NCBI RefSeq assembly: GCF_900188155.1
Contig: NZ_FZOG01000002.1
Span: 449,845-513,844, forward strand
From: Pseudomonas segetis
GTDB taxonomy: Bacteria; Pseudomonadota; Gammaproteobacteria; Pseudomonadales; Pseudomonadaceae
Direction: 5' to 3'
DNA length: 64,000 bases
Positions 8,717 to 17,314 of this stretch are shown here, in pieces. Made by a program: the position numbers and the translations under genes. Numbering within the stretch: the stretch's first letter is position 1; every line of letters starts with the position of its first letter. The notes under the pieces were generated by a model. The model searched no databases, was not told where the DNA came from, and was given only the letters and a program-made list of their open reading frames with translations.

Positions 8717-9175
8717 ATGATCAGCGCCAAACTGCTACAGCTGGTAATAGACGCCTCCCATGATGGCATTGTGGTTGCCGAGCAGGAAGGTGATGACAAT
8801 ATCCTGATCTACGCCAACGCGGCTTTTGAGAGGTTAACCGGCTACGCCAGGGAAGACATCCTGTATCAGGACTGTCGATTCCTCCAGGGCGGAGACCGCG
8901 ACCAAGAGGGGCTGCAGCTCATTCGCGACGCCCTCAAACAGGGTAAACCCTGCCGACAAGTCCTCAGAAATTTCCGAAAAGACGGCTCACCTTTCTGGAA
9001 CGAGCTATCAATTACGCCGATTTATAACGAAAGTGATAACCTCGTCTACTTTATAGGCATCCAGAAAAATGTTACGGAGCAGGTTCAAGCACAGGAGCGT
9101 ATCAAACAGTTGGAGGATGAAGTTGCACGACTCAAAGCCCAACTCGCAGCTACACCCCTGCCGCCTGAATGCTAG
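8717..9175 (+). CDS. Short LOV blue-light photoreceptor (PpSB-LOV type)
   Basis: A protein of 152 residues consisting of one LOV/PAS core (about 15-120) plus a C-terminal amphipathic helix from about 122, with no effector domain. The photoactive motif is QDCRFLQG with cysteine at residue 53, the position of the adduct-forming cysteine in Pseudomonas putida PpSB1-LOV. The usual NCRFLQ asparagine is Asp here, as in PpSB1-LOV. FMN-contact segments FRKDGSPFWNEL and YFIGIQKNVT are present. Arg61 is conserved, but residue 66 is Leu where PpSB1-LOV has Arg. The tail AQERIKQLEDEVARLKAQL is a predicted coiled coil repeated almost exactly in the next gene. The convergent partner at 10270 is a LitR/PplR-type regulator. 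Confidence 0.93.
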   Translation: MISAKLLQLVIDASHDGIVVAEQEGDDNILIYANAAFERLTGYAREDILYQDCRFLQGGDRDQEGLQLIRDALKQGKPCRQVLRNFRKDGSPFWNELSITPIYNESDNLVYFIGIQKNVTEQVQAQERIKQLEDEVARLKAQLAATPLPPEC

Positions 9176-9219
9176 GTTGTTTTTCTCTGGTGATTGAATA
9201 TCTGACGTAAGAGTTGCTC

Positions 9220-9576
9220 ATGGACGAACCGGCACTACTCACGGATGAAGAAGTAGCATTTATTCAGCAGCTTTATAACCAGCCTGAGAGTGAGCAGCCC
9301 GAAACGTTGCCCGACCAAGTTGATCTCGTAGAATCAATAAACGACCTGATCAGTGGCTATAGCAACCTTGAAAAAATCACCGTTGACGTACGAGTTGTTA
9401 ATCAACAAGGCCATGTGCAATCAATTATTCCTGTCTACACTGAATTCGGGCAACTTGGCTGCGAACTTGGTATCCAGCCAAACACAGCGATGCACTCAAA
9501 AGCTCAGGAACGCGTCAAACAACTGGAAGCTGAAGTTGCACAGCTGAAAATCCGACTAACGGACGCTATTACCTAA
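9220..9576 (+). CDS. Small chimeric protein: PilZ-neighbour N-domain plus LOV-like coiled coil
   Basis: A protein of 118 residues with no named family that I recognise. Residues 1-62 (starting MDEPALLTDEEVAFIQQLYN) match the N-terminus of the next protein at roughly 34 of 62 positions by eye. The last 20-25 residues (AQERVKQLEAEVAQLKIRL) match the C-terminal coiled coil of the upstream LOV protein, and the DNA is similar there too. It therefore looks like a fusion of the flanking genes' ends, lacking both the LOV core and the PilZ domain. The start is ATG 9220 with AAGAG upstream; a TTG at 9214 is unlikely. It may act as an adaptor pairing with the LOV helix. Confidence 0.7.
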   Translation: MDEPALLTDEEVAFIQQLYNQPESEQPETLPDQVDLVESINDLISGYSNLEKITVDVRVVNQQGHVQSIIPVYTEFGQLGCELGIQPNTAMHSKAQERVKQLEAEVAQLKIRLTDAIT

Positions 9577-9642
9577 TCCAGGCGTAAAACTAAACCTATT
9601 CTGAACTGTCATATCACAATAACGCTTGGCGTAGAGTTCGAT

Positions 9643-10251
9643 ATGCAAGACCCAGTGCTCCTGACAGACGATGAGCTGGAGTTTATCCAGCACCTATACA
9701 ACAGACCTGCTGCCAAGCAGCCTGGGGCTTTGTCTGTTCAAATTGACCTAGAAGAATCGCTGAAAGACCTGCTAAGCAATTATGCAAACGTCGAAAAGCT
9801 GACCATTGACGCTCGTTTTGCCAACCAACGGATGATCTTTACCCCGTTCGTCTCCGAAGATGCCCAGCACAATCAGCATCTTGAGCTAGGCACCCCGCAG
9901 ATATTCGACGAGTCCGGCACTGACAGGCGCGCGTGGCGGCTGCCTTTGACCCCGCCAATCGAACTGCGCAACCTCAACGGCAGTGCAACGGGTTTGCTGG
10001 TACATGAACTGTCGCTCAACGGCCTGCTGATTGAGCAACCCGCCAACCGCAAGGCCCCGACCCAGTTCAGCTTGTTATTGCCGCTTGGCGAGCAAAAGCC
10101 CATTTCGGTCAAGGGCCAGTTCGTGCGCAGAGCGACCAAAAGGCATCTTGCCTATCAACTGGAGGCAATGGACAGCCTCAGTAGCGAACGCTTGCAGCAG
10201 TTTCTCTATCTGCAGCACCGCGCCCTGTATCCACAGGCGCATCCGGAATAG
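9643..10251 (+). CDS. PilZ domain protein with novel N-terminal domain
   Basis: A protein of 202 residues. Residues 1-62 form the domain shared with the preceding gene. From about 90 a PilZ domain follows: RRAWR (95-99) fits the RxxxR c-di-GMP-binding motif, and ELSLNG (122-127) fits the (D/N)xSxxG motif with Glu in the first position, so c-di-GMP binding is plausible but not certain. No signal peptide or membrane segment is seen. It lies 66 bases after the chimeric gene and converges on the PplR-type regulator with an 18-base gap. It may link light sensing to c-di-GMP-dependent behaviour. Confidence 0.8.
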   Translation: MQDPVLLTDDELEFIQHLYNRPAAKQPGALSVQIDLEESLKDLLSNYANVEKLTIDARFANQRMIFTPFVSEDAQHNQHLELGTPQIFDESGTDRRAWRLPLTPPIELRNLNGSATGLLVHELSLNGLLIEQPANRKAPTQFSLLLPLGEQKPISVKGQFVRRATKRHLAYQLEAMDSLSSERLQQFLYLQHRALYPQAHPE

Positions 10252-10269
10252 ATCGCCAGGCTGCTTTGG

Positions 10270-11223
10270 CTATGTATCCAAATGCCCGGCCAGAAACTGC
10301 CGCAGGCGACGGGACATCAAGCGCCCTTCATTACCCAGGCACGCGATAGCTGAATCACTCAGCGCATCCTCGATCAAATCGGCACAGGCCCCCGTCAGGC
10401 TGACCGGACAATTGACCGACAAGGCCAGGCGCTTGAGCGTCTGCGCCAACTGCTCGCTGGGTGGTTGGTTGGAAAACAGCACCAGCCCCGAGGGTTTGAT
10501 GCGCTCGCACAGATACGCCAATTCACCCAGTGGCTGGCCAACACCCAGAACGCTCACCGACACACTGGAGTCGGTGAGCAACAAACCTGCCACCAATAGT
10601 TCAAGCTCACGACAATGGCCAGGCAGCGCTGCCAATAGCACACGCGACTCAGCCTGGCTGCGGGCCAGATGCAGGCGCTGCATGACCCGACCACGCAGGA
10701 AACTATCGTAGAACAGCCACTCACTGGCTTGGCTCACATCATCATGGCGGACAAGCAAGTCCTGCCAGAGCGGCATCAGGATTTCCTGGAAGACAACTGG
10801 CAACGGGTAACTGGAAAAAACCTGGCCGTACAGGCGATCAAGCTGGATGTCATCAAAGCCGCTTATGGCATTGCGTACCTGGTCTTGCCACTGCTGCCAC
10901 TCTGATGAAGTAACCACCTCATAGACAGGTGCTTTAGCCGCCCTGACCGCGTCGCGCTTGGCGAGAATCTTGCCCACCTTGCTAACCGAAACGCCCCGTT
11001 CGATCCAGGCCAGGATGCTGCGTACCGACTCGACATCCTCCTGAGAATACAAGCGATGCCCACTCTCAGTGCGCGTCGGCTGTACAAGCCCGTAGCGCCG
11101 TTCCCACGCACGCAAGGTGATGGGGTTGACGCCCGTCAAACGTGAAACCTCACGAATTGGGATTAGCTCGTCCTGCTTAGGAGCATCGGAACCAGAGGGC
11201 ATTGCAGCAACGGGATCTGGCAT
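10270..11223 (-). CDS. MerR-family LitR/PplR-type light-response regulator (class II, B12-independent)
   Basis: A protein of 317 residues. The N-terminal MerR helix-turn-helix (about 20-75) contains VSRLTGVNPITLRAWERRYG and TESGHRLYS. The C-terminal part (about 100-300) aligns with the cobalamin-sensing region of CarH/LitR, but the B12-ligating histidine is gone: the CarH-like PGERHE segment reads PGHCRE. The W-x9-EH motif also ends EW. This is the class II form, which in Pseudomonas putida (PplR) works with adjacent short LOV proteins instead of adenosyl-B12. ATG 11223 is chosen; the open frame upstream to 11748 has no family similarity and runs across the divergent gene. Confidence 0.88.
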   Translation of the reverse strand: MPDPVAAMPSGSDAPKQDELIPIREVSRLTGVNPITLRAWERRYGLVQPTRTESGHRLYSQEDVESVRSILAWIERGVSVSKVGKILAKRDAVRAAKAPVYEVVTSSEWQQWQDQVRNAISGFDDIQLDRLYGQVFSSYPLPVVFQEILMPLWQDLLVRHDDVSQASEWLFYDSFLRGRVMQRLHLARSQAESRVLLAALPGHCRELELLVAGLLLTDSSVSVSVLGVGQPLGELAYLCERIKPSGLVLFSNQPPSEQLAQTLKRLALSVNCPVSLTGACADLIEDALSDSAIACLGNEGRLMSRRLRQFLAGHLDT

Positions 11224-11556
11224 AGCAGGTGATTTCTGCAAGATGAAGTCACGGCATTGTAACTCAGCTGGCTGAATCGCATATTGGTTGAAAACTGCAC
11301 AAACATACGCATGCGACTTTAGTTCCGCTTGTGCTCGCCCCTCCCGCCCGCGACCTGAACATTCAGGCGAATACTGCACTGGAGCGGTGCATGTCCGCCA
11401 CTTTCCAGCTTGCCGCAACAGCAACCAAGTCTGGACTGGCTTATTTGTGAAAAACCGGAATAATCCTTGCTTATATTTAGCGCGGCTCAACACCCCGAGC
11501 CACCTACTGCCTGCATTCATACCCTGGATACAGGCCTGGTTTAATGGAGATACACA
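11224..11556. other. Divergent intergenic region between PplR-type and ABM genes
   Basis: A stretch of 333 bases with no convincing gene. It must hold the promoters of the regulator (minus) and the ABM-like gene (plus). An AT-richer patch with TTATATT near 11470-11480 could be a plus-strand -10 element. I find no TGTACA-N12-TGTAYA type PplR site here. Confidence 0.4.
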
Positions 11557-12126
11557 ATGTCTGCACATCCCGTCACCCTGATGGTGGCGCGCCGCGTTGC
11601 CAGCGGACGCTATCACGACCTCATCGCCTGGCTGCATGAAGGAGAACACCTGGCCACCGACTTTCCAGGCTACCTGGGTTCGGGCGTGCTTGCTCCGCCC
11701 CCTGGCGACGATGAGTTCCAGATTATTTTCCGCTTCGCCGACGAGCAAACCCTGGCCTCATGGGAACATTCGGCTTCCCGCACCGCCTGGCTTGCACGCG
11801 GCACCGGCTTGTTTGCCCAGCCACAGGAGCAACGGGCAGTCGGTATTGACAGCTGGTTTGGTGCCACCAACCGTCAACCACCACGCTGGAAACAAAGCGT
11901 GGCGATCTGGTTGGCGTTCTTCCCGGTGTCCCTGTGTTTCAACCTTATATTCGGCCACTGGCTGAGCGACTTCTCACTGGTCAGCCGCGTGCTGCTCTCG
12001 ACCTTGGCGCTCACACCACTGATGACCTATTTGTTTATCCCGCTGTCTACTCGCCTGCTGGCGCCCTGGCTGCATGGCCGCAGACGCTCCACACTGCGCC
12101 CCCTTGAAGCCGCAAGCCCTCGATAA
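11557..12126 (+). CDS. ABM-domain protein with C-terminal membrane segments
   Basis: A protein of 189 residues. Residues 1-110 resemble an antibiotic-biosynthesis-monooxygenase (ABM, dimeric alpha+beta barrel) domain: VTLMVARRVASGRYHDLIAW at the start and ASWEHSASRTAWL near residue 68. Two hydrophobic stretches follow (about 116-137, IWLAFFPVSLCFNLIFGHWL, and about 147-168), so the domain is anchored in the inner membrane facing the cytoplasm. The ATG has GGAG upstream. This family is common in Pseudomonas but without an assigned substrate. It is divergent from the PplR-type gene and may be part of the light-responsive set. Confidence 0.75.
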   Translation: MSAHPVTLMVARRVASGRYHDLIAWLHEGEHLATDFPGYLGSGVLAPPPGDDEFQIIFRFADEQTLASWEHSASRTAWLARGTGLFAQPQEQRAVGIDSWFGATNRQPPRWKQSVAIWLAFFPVSLCFNLIFGHWLSDFSLVSRVLLSTLALTPLMTYLFIPLSTRLLAPWLHGRRRSTLRPLEAASPR

Positions 12127-12140
12127 GCACATCGGAGGCC

Positions 12141-12173
12141 GTTTAGCTCAATACTTTGCGCGTTGAGCTAAAC
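12141..12173. repeat. Perfect 11-bp inverted repeat (possible terminator)
   Basis: GTTTAGCTCAA (12141-12151) and TTGAGCTAAAC (12163-12173) are exact reverse complements around an 11-base loop, 15 bases after the ABM gene stop. No T-run follows on the plus strand, so termination is uncertain; an operator or RNA-processing hairpin is possible. Confidence 0.45.
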
Positions 12174-12362
12174 CTCGGCAGCCCTGACCTGCCTTGGTAG
12201 TTTGGGGTTACAAAATCCAGGAAAGCACGCCAAAAAGCTCCTATAGACTGTTCACAAGCCGCTGACTTTTAGCCTACGAACTTGTAGGCAAGTGGCACTG
12301 CCAGCAACGCACAACCTTCTTCGTAGCTCTGCTTTACAGCCTGAGCTGAACCTTGCGCGCAA

Positions 12363-13463
12363 ATGGACTGTTTCTATATGACCCGCTATTTTTCGAGCAA
12401 TTTAATTGCCACGGCTGCTGCCTTTATCAGCCTGAGCCTGGCCTCTCTCCCCGCCAATGCTGCAACCACCAGCGAACCAGCCAAAACGAGCGCCTCGACA
12501 ACGTCGCGACCGGCTTACGACATCGACCTGAGCAATTACCAATATCCGTATCCCGTCAGCTTCTTTGAGCTGAACAGCCAACAACACGCGGGAACAACCG
12601 AACCGCTGAAAATGGCTTATATGGACGTTGCGCCCACGTCAGGCAAAAGTAACGGCAAGACCGTCGTGCTCATGCACGGCAAAAACTTCAACAGTGCCTA
12701 TTGGCGCGACACCATCAAGGCACTGACAAGCGCTGGATATCGCGTGATCGCCCCGGACCAGATCAGCTTTGGTAAATCGACCAAACCCATCGCCTACCAA
12801 TACAGCTTCCAGCAACTGGCCAATAACACCAAGCAGTTGCTCGACTCCCTTGGAATCGAAAAAGCTAGCATTCTGGGGCATTCCATGGGCGGGATGCTCG
12901 CCACTCGCTTCAGCCTGATGTTCAGTGACTTCACGCAACAGCTGATCCTGGTCAACCCGATCGGCCTTGAAGACTGGAAAACCAAGGTTCCTTACGCCTC
13001 AATCGATGCTATCTACAAATCCACACTTGCCACCAACTATGAGCAGGTCAAGCAGTACCAGCTCACAAGCTACTACGATAACAAGTGGCAACCTGGCTAT
13101 GACGAATGGGTCAACCTCCTGGCTGGAATCACCAAGGATAAAGACTACCCGCGCTTCGCCTGGAATGCGGCGTTGACCGCAGACATGATCTTCACCCAGC
13201 CGGTGGTCTACGAGTTCGGACAAGTGAGCATGCCGACCTTGCTGATCATTGGCACTCGTGATCGCTCAGCACTGGGCAAGGACCGTGTCAGCGGTGAAGT
13301 AAAAGCCTCACTGGGTCGCTACGACCGACTGGGCAAGCAAACAGCTGAAGCGATTCCCAACGCCAAGTTGGTTGAACTCGACAACGTCGGTCATATGCCG
13401 CATATCGAGACCTTCGATCGATTTATCGAGCCACTTGTAAGCTTTTTGGACGAATCAAAGTAA
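12363..13463 (+). CDS. Secreted alpha/beta hydrolase
   Basis: A protein of 366 residues. A signal peptide precedes a predicted cleavage after ASLPANA, so the enzyme is exported to the periplasm or beyond. The mature part is an alpha/beta hydrolase: oxyanion segment VVLMHGKNFNSAYW, nucleophile elbow GHSMGGM, acid region IGTRDRSALGK and catalytic His in DNVGHMPHIE. It resembles proline-iminopeptidase or lactonase-like hydrolases; the substrate is unknown. Neither the ATG at 12363 nor the in-frame ATG at 12378 has a clear ribosome site; the latter gives a more usual signal peptide (MTRYFSSNLIATAAAF). A strong terminator follows. Confidence 0.85.
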   Translation: MDCFYMTRYFSSNLIATAAAFISLSLASLPANAATTSEPAKTSASTTSRPAYDIDLSNYQYPYPVSFFELNSQQHAGTTEPLKMAYMDVAPTSGKSNGKTVVLMHGKNFNSAYWRDTIKALTSAGYRVIAPDQISFGKSTKPIAYQYSFQQLANNTKQLLDSLGIEKASILGHSMGGMLATRFSLMFSDFTQQLILVNPIGLEDWKTKVPYASIDAIYKSTLATNYEQVKQYQLTSYYDNKWQPGYDEWVNLLAGITKDKDYPRFAWNAALTADMIFTQPVVYEFGQVSMPTLLIIGTRDRSALGKDRVSGEVKASLGRYDRLGKQTAEAIPNAKLVELDNVGHMPHIETFDRFIEPLVSFLDESK

Positions 13464-13473
13464 GTGACCACAT

Positions 13474-13506
13474 GTTGGCCTGCCGCCCGGCAGGCCAACC
13501 ACCTTT
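13474..13506 (+). terminator. Rho-independent terminator after secreted hydrolase
   Basis: GTTGGCCTGCC pairs with GGCAGGCCAAC (13489-13499) across a short GC loop, followed by CACCTTTT. It lies 11 bases after the hydrolase stop and separates that gene from the fol operon promoter. Confidence 0.75.
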
Positions 13507-13561
13507 TGTCCCCGGCAAGGCGCCACCTCCATGCTGGCCAGGAGGCATATGCCCGCATGGT

Positions 13562-13585
13562 TGTACAACACCCACTGCTGGTATA
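13562..13585 (+). promoter_or_regulatory. Candidate PplR/LitR operator and promoter of the fol operon
   Basis: TGTACA (13562-13567), 12 bases, then GGTATA (13580-13585) matches the direct-repeat operator published for Pseudomonas putida PplR1, T(G/A)TACA-N12-TGTA(C/T)A, with one mismatch. It lies 69 bases before folM. It overlaps a possible promoter: TTGTAC (13561) as -35 and TATAGC (13582) as -10 with a short 15-base spacer. folE is one of the light-induced genes reported in P. putida, which supports the reading. Confidence 0.6.
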
Positions 13586-13653
13586 GCTTTAGGCAGGGTT
13601 CGGCACGCGCTCGCACCTGACTGAACAGCCTCCACCTTCAACCCGAGTAAAGC

Positions 13654-14364
13654 ATGAGCCCCAACCCAGCCCCGATCCTGATTACCGGAGCCAGTCAACG
13701 CATTGGCCTGTACTGCGCCGAGCGCCTGCTGGAAGAGGGCCATGCGGTTATCGTCACCTATCGGACCGAACGCGAAAGCATTCAGCATCTACGTGAACGT
13801 GGAGCAAGGGCGATACAGGCCGACTTCAATTCAGAGGCCAGTATTCTCGAGTTTATCGAGACACTGAAAAAGCAGACCCAAAGCCTGCGGGCCATTATTC
13901 ACAATGCCTCCAGCTGGCGGGCCGAACAACCGGGCCACGAAGCCGAAACCTTCCAGCAAATGAGCAACGTGCACATGTTGGCGCCCTACCTGATCAACCT
14001 GCACTGTGCCTCGTTGCTGGAGCAGTCGTCCTGCGCCGATATCATCCACATTACCGATGATGTGGCGCGCAAGGGCAGCGCCAAACATATAGCCTATTGC
14101 GCGAGCAAGGCAGGCCTGGAAAGCCTGAACCTGTCCTTTGCCGCCAAATATGCACCACGCATCAAGGTCAACAGCATTGCCCCCGCGCTGATCATGTTCA
14201 ACCCGGATGACGACCAAGACTACCGCAACAAAGCCTTGAACAAATCAGCATTGGGCATTGAGCCCGGTCCAGCTGTGATCTACCAGTCCGTACGCTATCT
14301 GCTCGACTCGCCATACACCACGGGCACCACGCTTACCGTAAATGGCGGCCGCCACCTCAAGTGA
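13654..14364 (+). CDS. folM: Dihydromonapterin reductase FolM
   Basis: A protein of 236 residues and an SDR of the FolM family. It reduces dihydromonapterin (and weakly dihydrofolate) with NADPH to make tetrahydromonapterin, the pterin cofactor of phenylalanine hydroxylase in Pseudomonas. The NADPH loop ITGASQRIG has the Arg-containing TGxxxRxG form typical of pteridine reductases. IIHNASSW replaces the classic NNAG, and the catalytic pair is in [10 protein letters not shown]. It is first in the operon folM-folE-folX; the folE start lies 22 bases after its stop. Confidence 0.9.
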   Translation: MSPNPAPILITGASQRIGLYCAERLLEEGHAVIVTYRTERESIQHLRERGARAIQADFNSEASILEFIETLKKQTQSLRAIIHNASSWRAEQPGHEAETFQQMSNVHMLAPYLINLHCASLLEQSSCADIIHITDDVARKGSAKHIAYCASKAGLESLNLSFAAKYAPRIKVNSIAPALIMFNPDDDQDYRNKALNKSALGIEPGPAVIYQSVRYLLDSPYTTGTTLTVNGGRHLK

Positions 14365-14386
14365 GGCGGACCCCGAGGGTTTCAAT

Positions 14387-14947
14387 ATGAACGACCAACT
14401 GTCCGAGCACTACCGTGAAATATTGATCGCAGTGGGCGAAAACCCCGAGCGAGAAGGCTTGCTGGACACGCCAAAGCGTGCGGCCAAAGCCATGCAATAC
14501 CTGTGTCATGGTTACGACAAGAGCCTTGAGGAAGTGGTAAACGGTGCTCTTTTTGCCAGCGATAACGATGAAATGGTCATCGTCAAGGATATCGAGCTCT
14601 ACTCCTTGTGCGAGCATCACTTGCTGCCCTTTATTGGCAAGGCGCATGTTGCCTATATCCCGACCGGCAAAGTGCTGGGCCTGTCAAAAATAGCCCGAAT
14701 AGTCGATATGTACGCCCGTCGCCTGCAAATTCAGGAAAACCTGACGCGGCAAATTGCCGACTCGATCCAGGCAGTGACCCAGGCAGCGGGTGTTGCAGTG
14801 GTTATTGAGGCCCAGCACATGTGCATGATGATGCGCGGTGTCGAAAAGCAGAACTCGATCATGAATACATCGGTGATGCTGGGTGCCTTTCGTGAGTCGT
14901 ACAATACCCGCCACGAATTTTTGCAACTGATCGGACGGAGTAAATAA
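14387..14947 (+). CDS. folE: GTP cyclohydrolase I FolE
   Basis: A protein of 186 residues. It converts GTP to 7,8-dihydroneopterin triphosphate, the first step of folate and monapterin synthesis. The zinc-binding segment [10 protein letters not shown] (Cys and His ligands) and the second Cys in [17 protein letters not shown] are intact, so it is the zinc-dependent type IA enzyme. ATG 14387 has GAGGG seven bases upstream; a longer frame from 14342 overlaps folM and is not supported. The operon arrangement folM-folE-folX equals that around PA3437-PA3439 in P. aeruginosa. The operator at 13562 may make it light-inducible. Confidence 0.95.
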   Translation: MNDQLSEHYREILIAVGENPEREGLLDTPKRAAKAMQYLCHGYDKSLEEVVNGALFASDNDEMVIVKDIELYSLCEHHLLPFIGKAHVAYIPTGKVLGLSKIARIVDMYARRLQIQENLTRQIADSIQAVTQAAGVAVVIEAQHMCMMMRGVEKQNSIMNTSVMLGAFRESYNTRHEFLQLIGRSK

Positions 14948-14949
14948 CC

Positions 14950-15321
14950 ATGCCGCGACTGGAACCGGGAATGGCGCGCATCCGCGTCAAGGATCTACGC
15001 CTGCGCACCTTTATCGGGATCAAGGAGGAAGAGATTAACAACAAGCAGGATGTGTTGATCAACCTGACTATTCTGTACCCGGCAGTGGAAGCTGTGCGCG
15101 ACAACGATATCGACCACGCATTGAACTACCGCACCATCACCAAGGCTATCATCCAGCATGTTGAAGACAACCGCTTCGCCCTGCTCGAGCGCCTGACCCA
15201 GGAAATTCTCGATTTGGTCATGCGCAACGAGGCCGTACGCTACGCTGAAGTAGAGGTCGACAAGCCACATGCCCTGCGCTTTGCCGAATCGGTATCCATC
15301 ACCCTGGCCGGACATCGCTAG
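14950..15321 (+). CDS. folX: Dihydroneopterin triphosphate 2'-epimerase FolX
   Basis: A protein of 123 residues in the FolB/FolX family. FolX converts dihydroneopterin triphosphate to the monapterin form, placing it between FolE and FolM in tetrahydromonapterin synthesis. Family features: [13 protein letters not shown] near residue 17, [11 protein letters not shown] (about 56-66) and the C-terminal [17 protein letters not shown]. Assignment to FolX rather than FolB rests on operon context with folE and folM. It starts two bases after the folE stop. Confidence 0.88.
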   Translation: MPRLEPGMARIRVKDLRLRTFIGIKEEEINNKQDVLINLTILYPAVEAVRDNDIDHALNYRTITKAIIQHVEDNRFALLERLTQEILDLVMRNEAVRYAEVEVDKPHALRFAESVSITLAGHR

Positions 15322-15392
15322 GCAGGATTGCCGCCCGCCTGCTGGCCTTTTATTATCGGCGCATTATTGCCCTGCCCACCCGGAGCATTGCC

Positions 15393-15689
15393 ATGACTGA
15401 CCAAGAACGTCTCGAACTCGAAGCTGCGGCTTTCCGTAGCCTGGTGCAACACCTGCGCAGCCGGCCTGATGTGCAGAACATCGACATGATGAACCTGGCC
15501 GGTTTCTGCCGGAACTGTTTGTCAAAATGGTTCAAGGCAGCCGCTGATGACAGTGGTGTAGCCATTACGCCAGACCAGGCACGCGAAGAAATCTACGGCA
15601 TGCCGTACGCCGACTGGAAAGCCAAATACCAGAAAGAAGCCACAGCCGAACAATTGGCTGCGATGAACAATAAAACCAGCAAAGGATAA
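15393..15689 (+). CDS. DUF1244 family protein
   Basis: A protein of 98 residues, cytoplasmic, with the DUF1244 hallmarks LVQHLRSRPDVQNIDMMNLA and GFCRNCLSKWF, then IYGMPYADWKAKYQ. The family is widespread in proteobacteria but its function is not known to me. The Cys-x2-Cys in FCRNCL could bind metal or be redox active. It lies five bases before HopJ and is probably cotranscribed with it. Confidence 0.9.
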   Translation: MTDQERLELEAAAFRSLVQHLRSRPDVQNIDMMNLAGFCRNCLSKWFKAAADDSGVAITPDQAREEIYGMPYADWKAKYQKEATAEQLAAMNNKTSKG

Positions 15690-15694
15690 GTTGC

Positions 15695-16036
15695 ATGAGT
15701 GCCCTGCACGCGTTTCGTACACGTCTCAATAGCGACACATTCACCTTTGCCGAAACCCTGGATTTTATTGCCAAGCATTATGTCTACCAGCCCAGCGCCT
15801 TTACCAATGGCGGCGTTGAAAACCCAGCCGGGCAAAATGAAGGCTCGTGCAAGACCCTGGGCCTTGCGTTACTCGAACAACTGAGCAACGAAGAAGCCTT
15901 GCGCTGCTTTGGCGAACACTATCGCAGCGTGTTGGCGACCCCTGAAGGGTCGGATCACGCCAACATCCGTGCGCTGATGGTGCATGGCTTGAGCGCAGTC
16001 AAATTTGCCCAGCAGCCGCTTTCCCGCGCTGCATAA
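15695..16036 (+). CDS. HopJ-type (HopPmaJ) family protein
   Basis: A protein of 113 residues matching the HopJ family: FIAKHYVYQPSAFTNG, then NEGSCKTLGLALLEQL and CFGEHYRSVLATPEGSDHANIR. The name comes from a Pseudomonas syringae effector screen, but the gene occurs in many non-pathogens and here sits with DUF1244 in a housekeeping setting. No type III secretion genes are nearby, so an effector role is doubtful. It is followed by a bidirectional terminator. Confidence 0.9.
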   Translation: MSALHAFRTRLNSDTFTFAETLDFIAKHYVYQPSAFTNGGVENPAGQNEGSCKTLGLALLEQLSNEEALRCFGEHYRSVLATPEGSDHANIRALMVHGLSAVKFAQQPLSRAA

Positions 16037-16057
16037 GCACGCTACAGCCCAAACCAG

Positions 16058-16085
16058 AAGCCCCGCATGATGCGGGGCTTTTGTT
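16058..16085. terminator. Bidirectional terminator between hopJ and trxB
   Basis: AAGCCCCGCA and TGCGGGGCTT pair exactly around TGA and are followed by TTGTT on the plus strand. The genes on both sides converge here, so it can serve both. Confidence 0.85.
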
Positions 16086-16099
16086 AACTGACCTGATCC

Positions 16100-17314
<1,215 letters not shown>

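Noticed and set aside
11224..11748. N-terminal extension of the PplR-type regulator (175 codons)
   Set aside because: It covers the divergent promoter and the start of the ABM gene, and resembles no MerR protein; family similarity begins at the ATG at 11223.
15695..16036. HopJ as a type III secretion effector
   Set aside because: No secretion genes or Hrp-box promoter nearby, and the gene is paired with DUF1244 in many non-pathogens.
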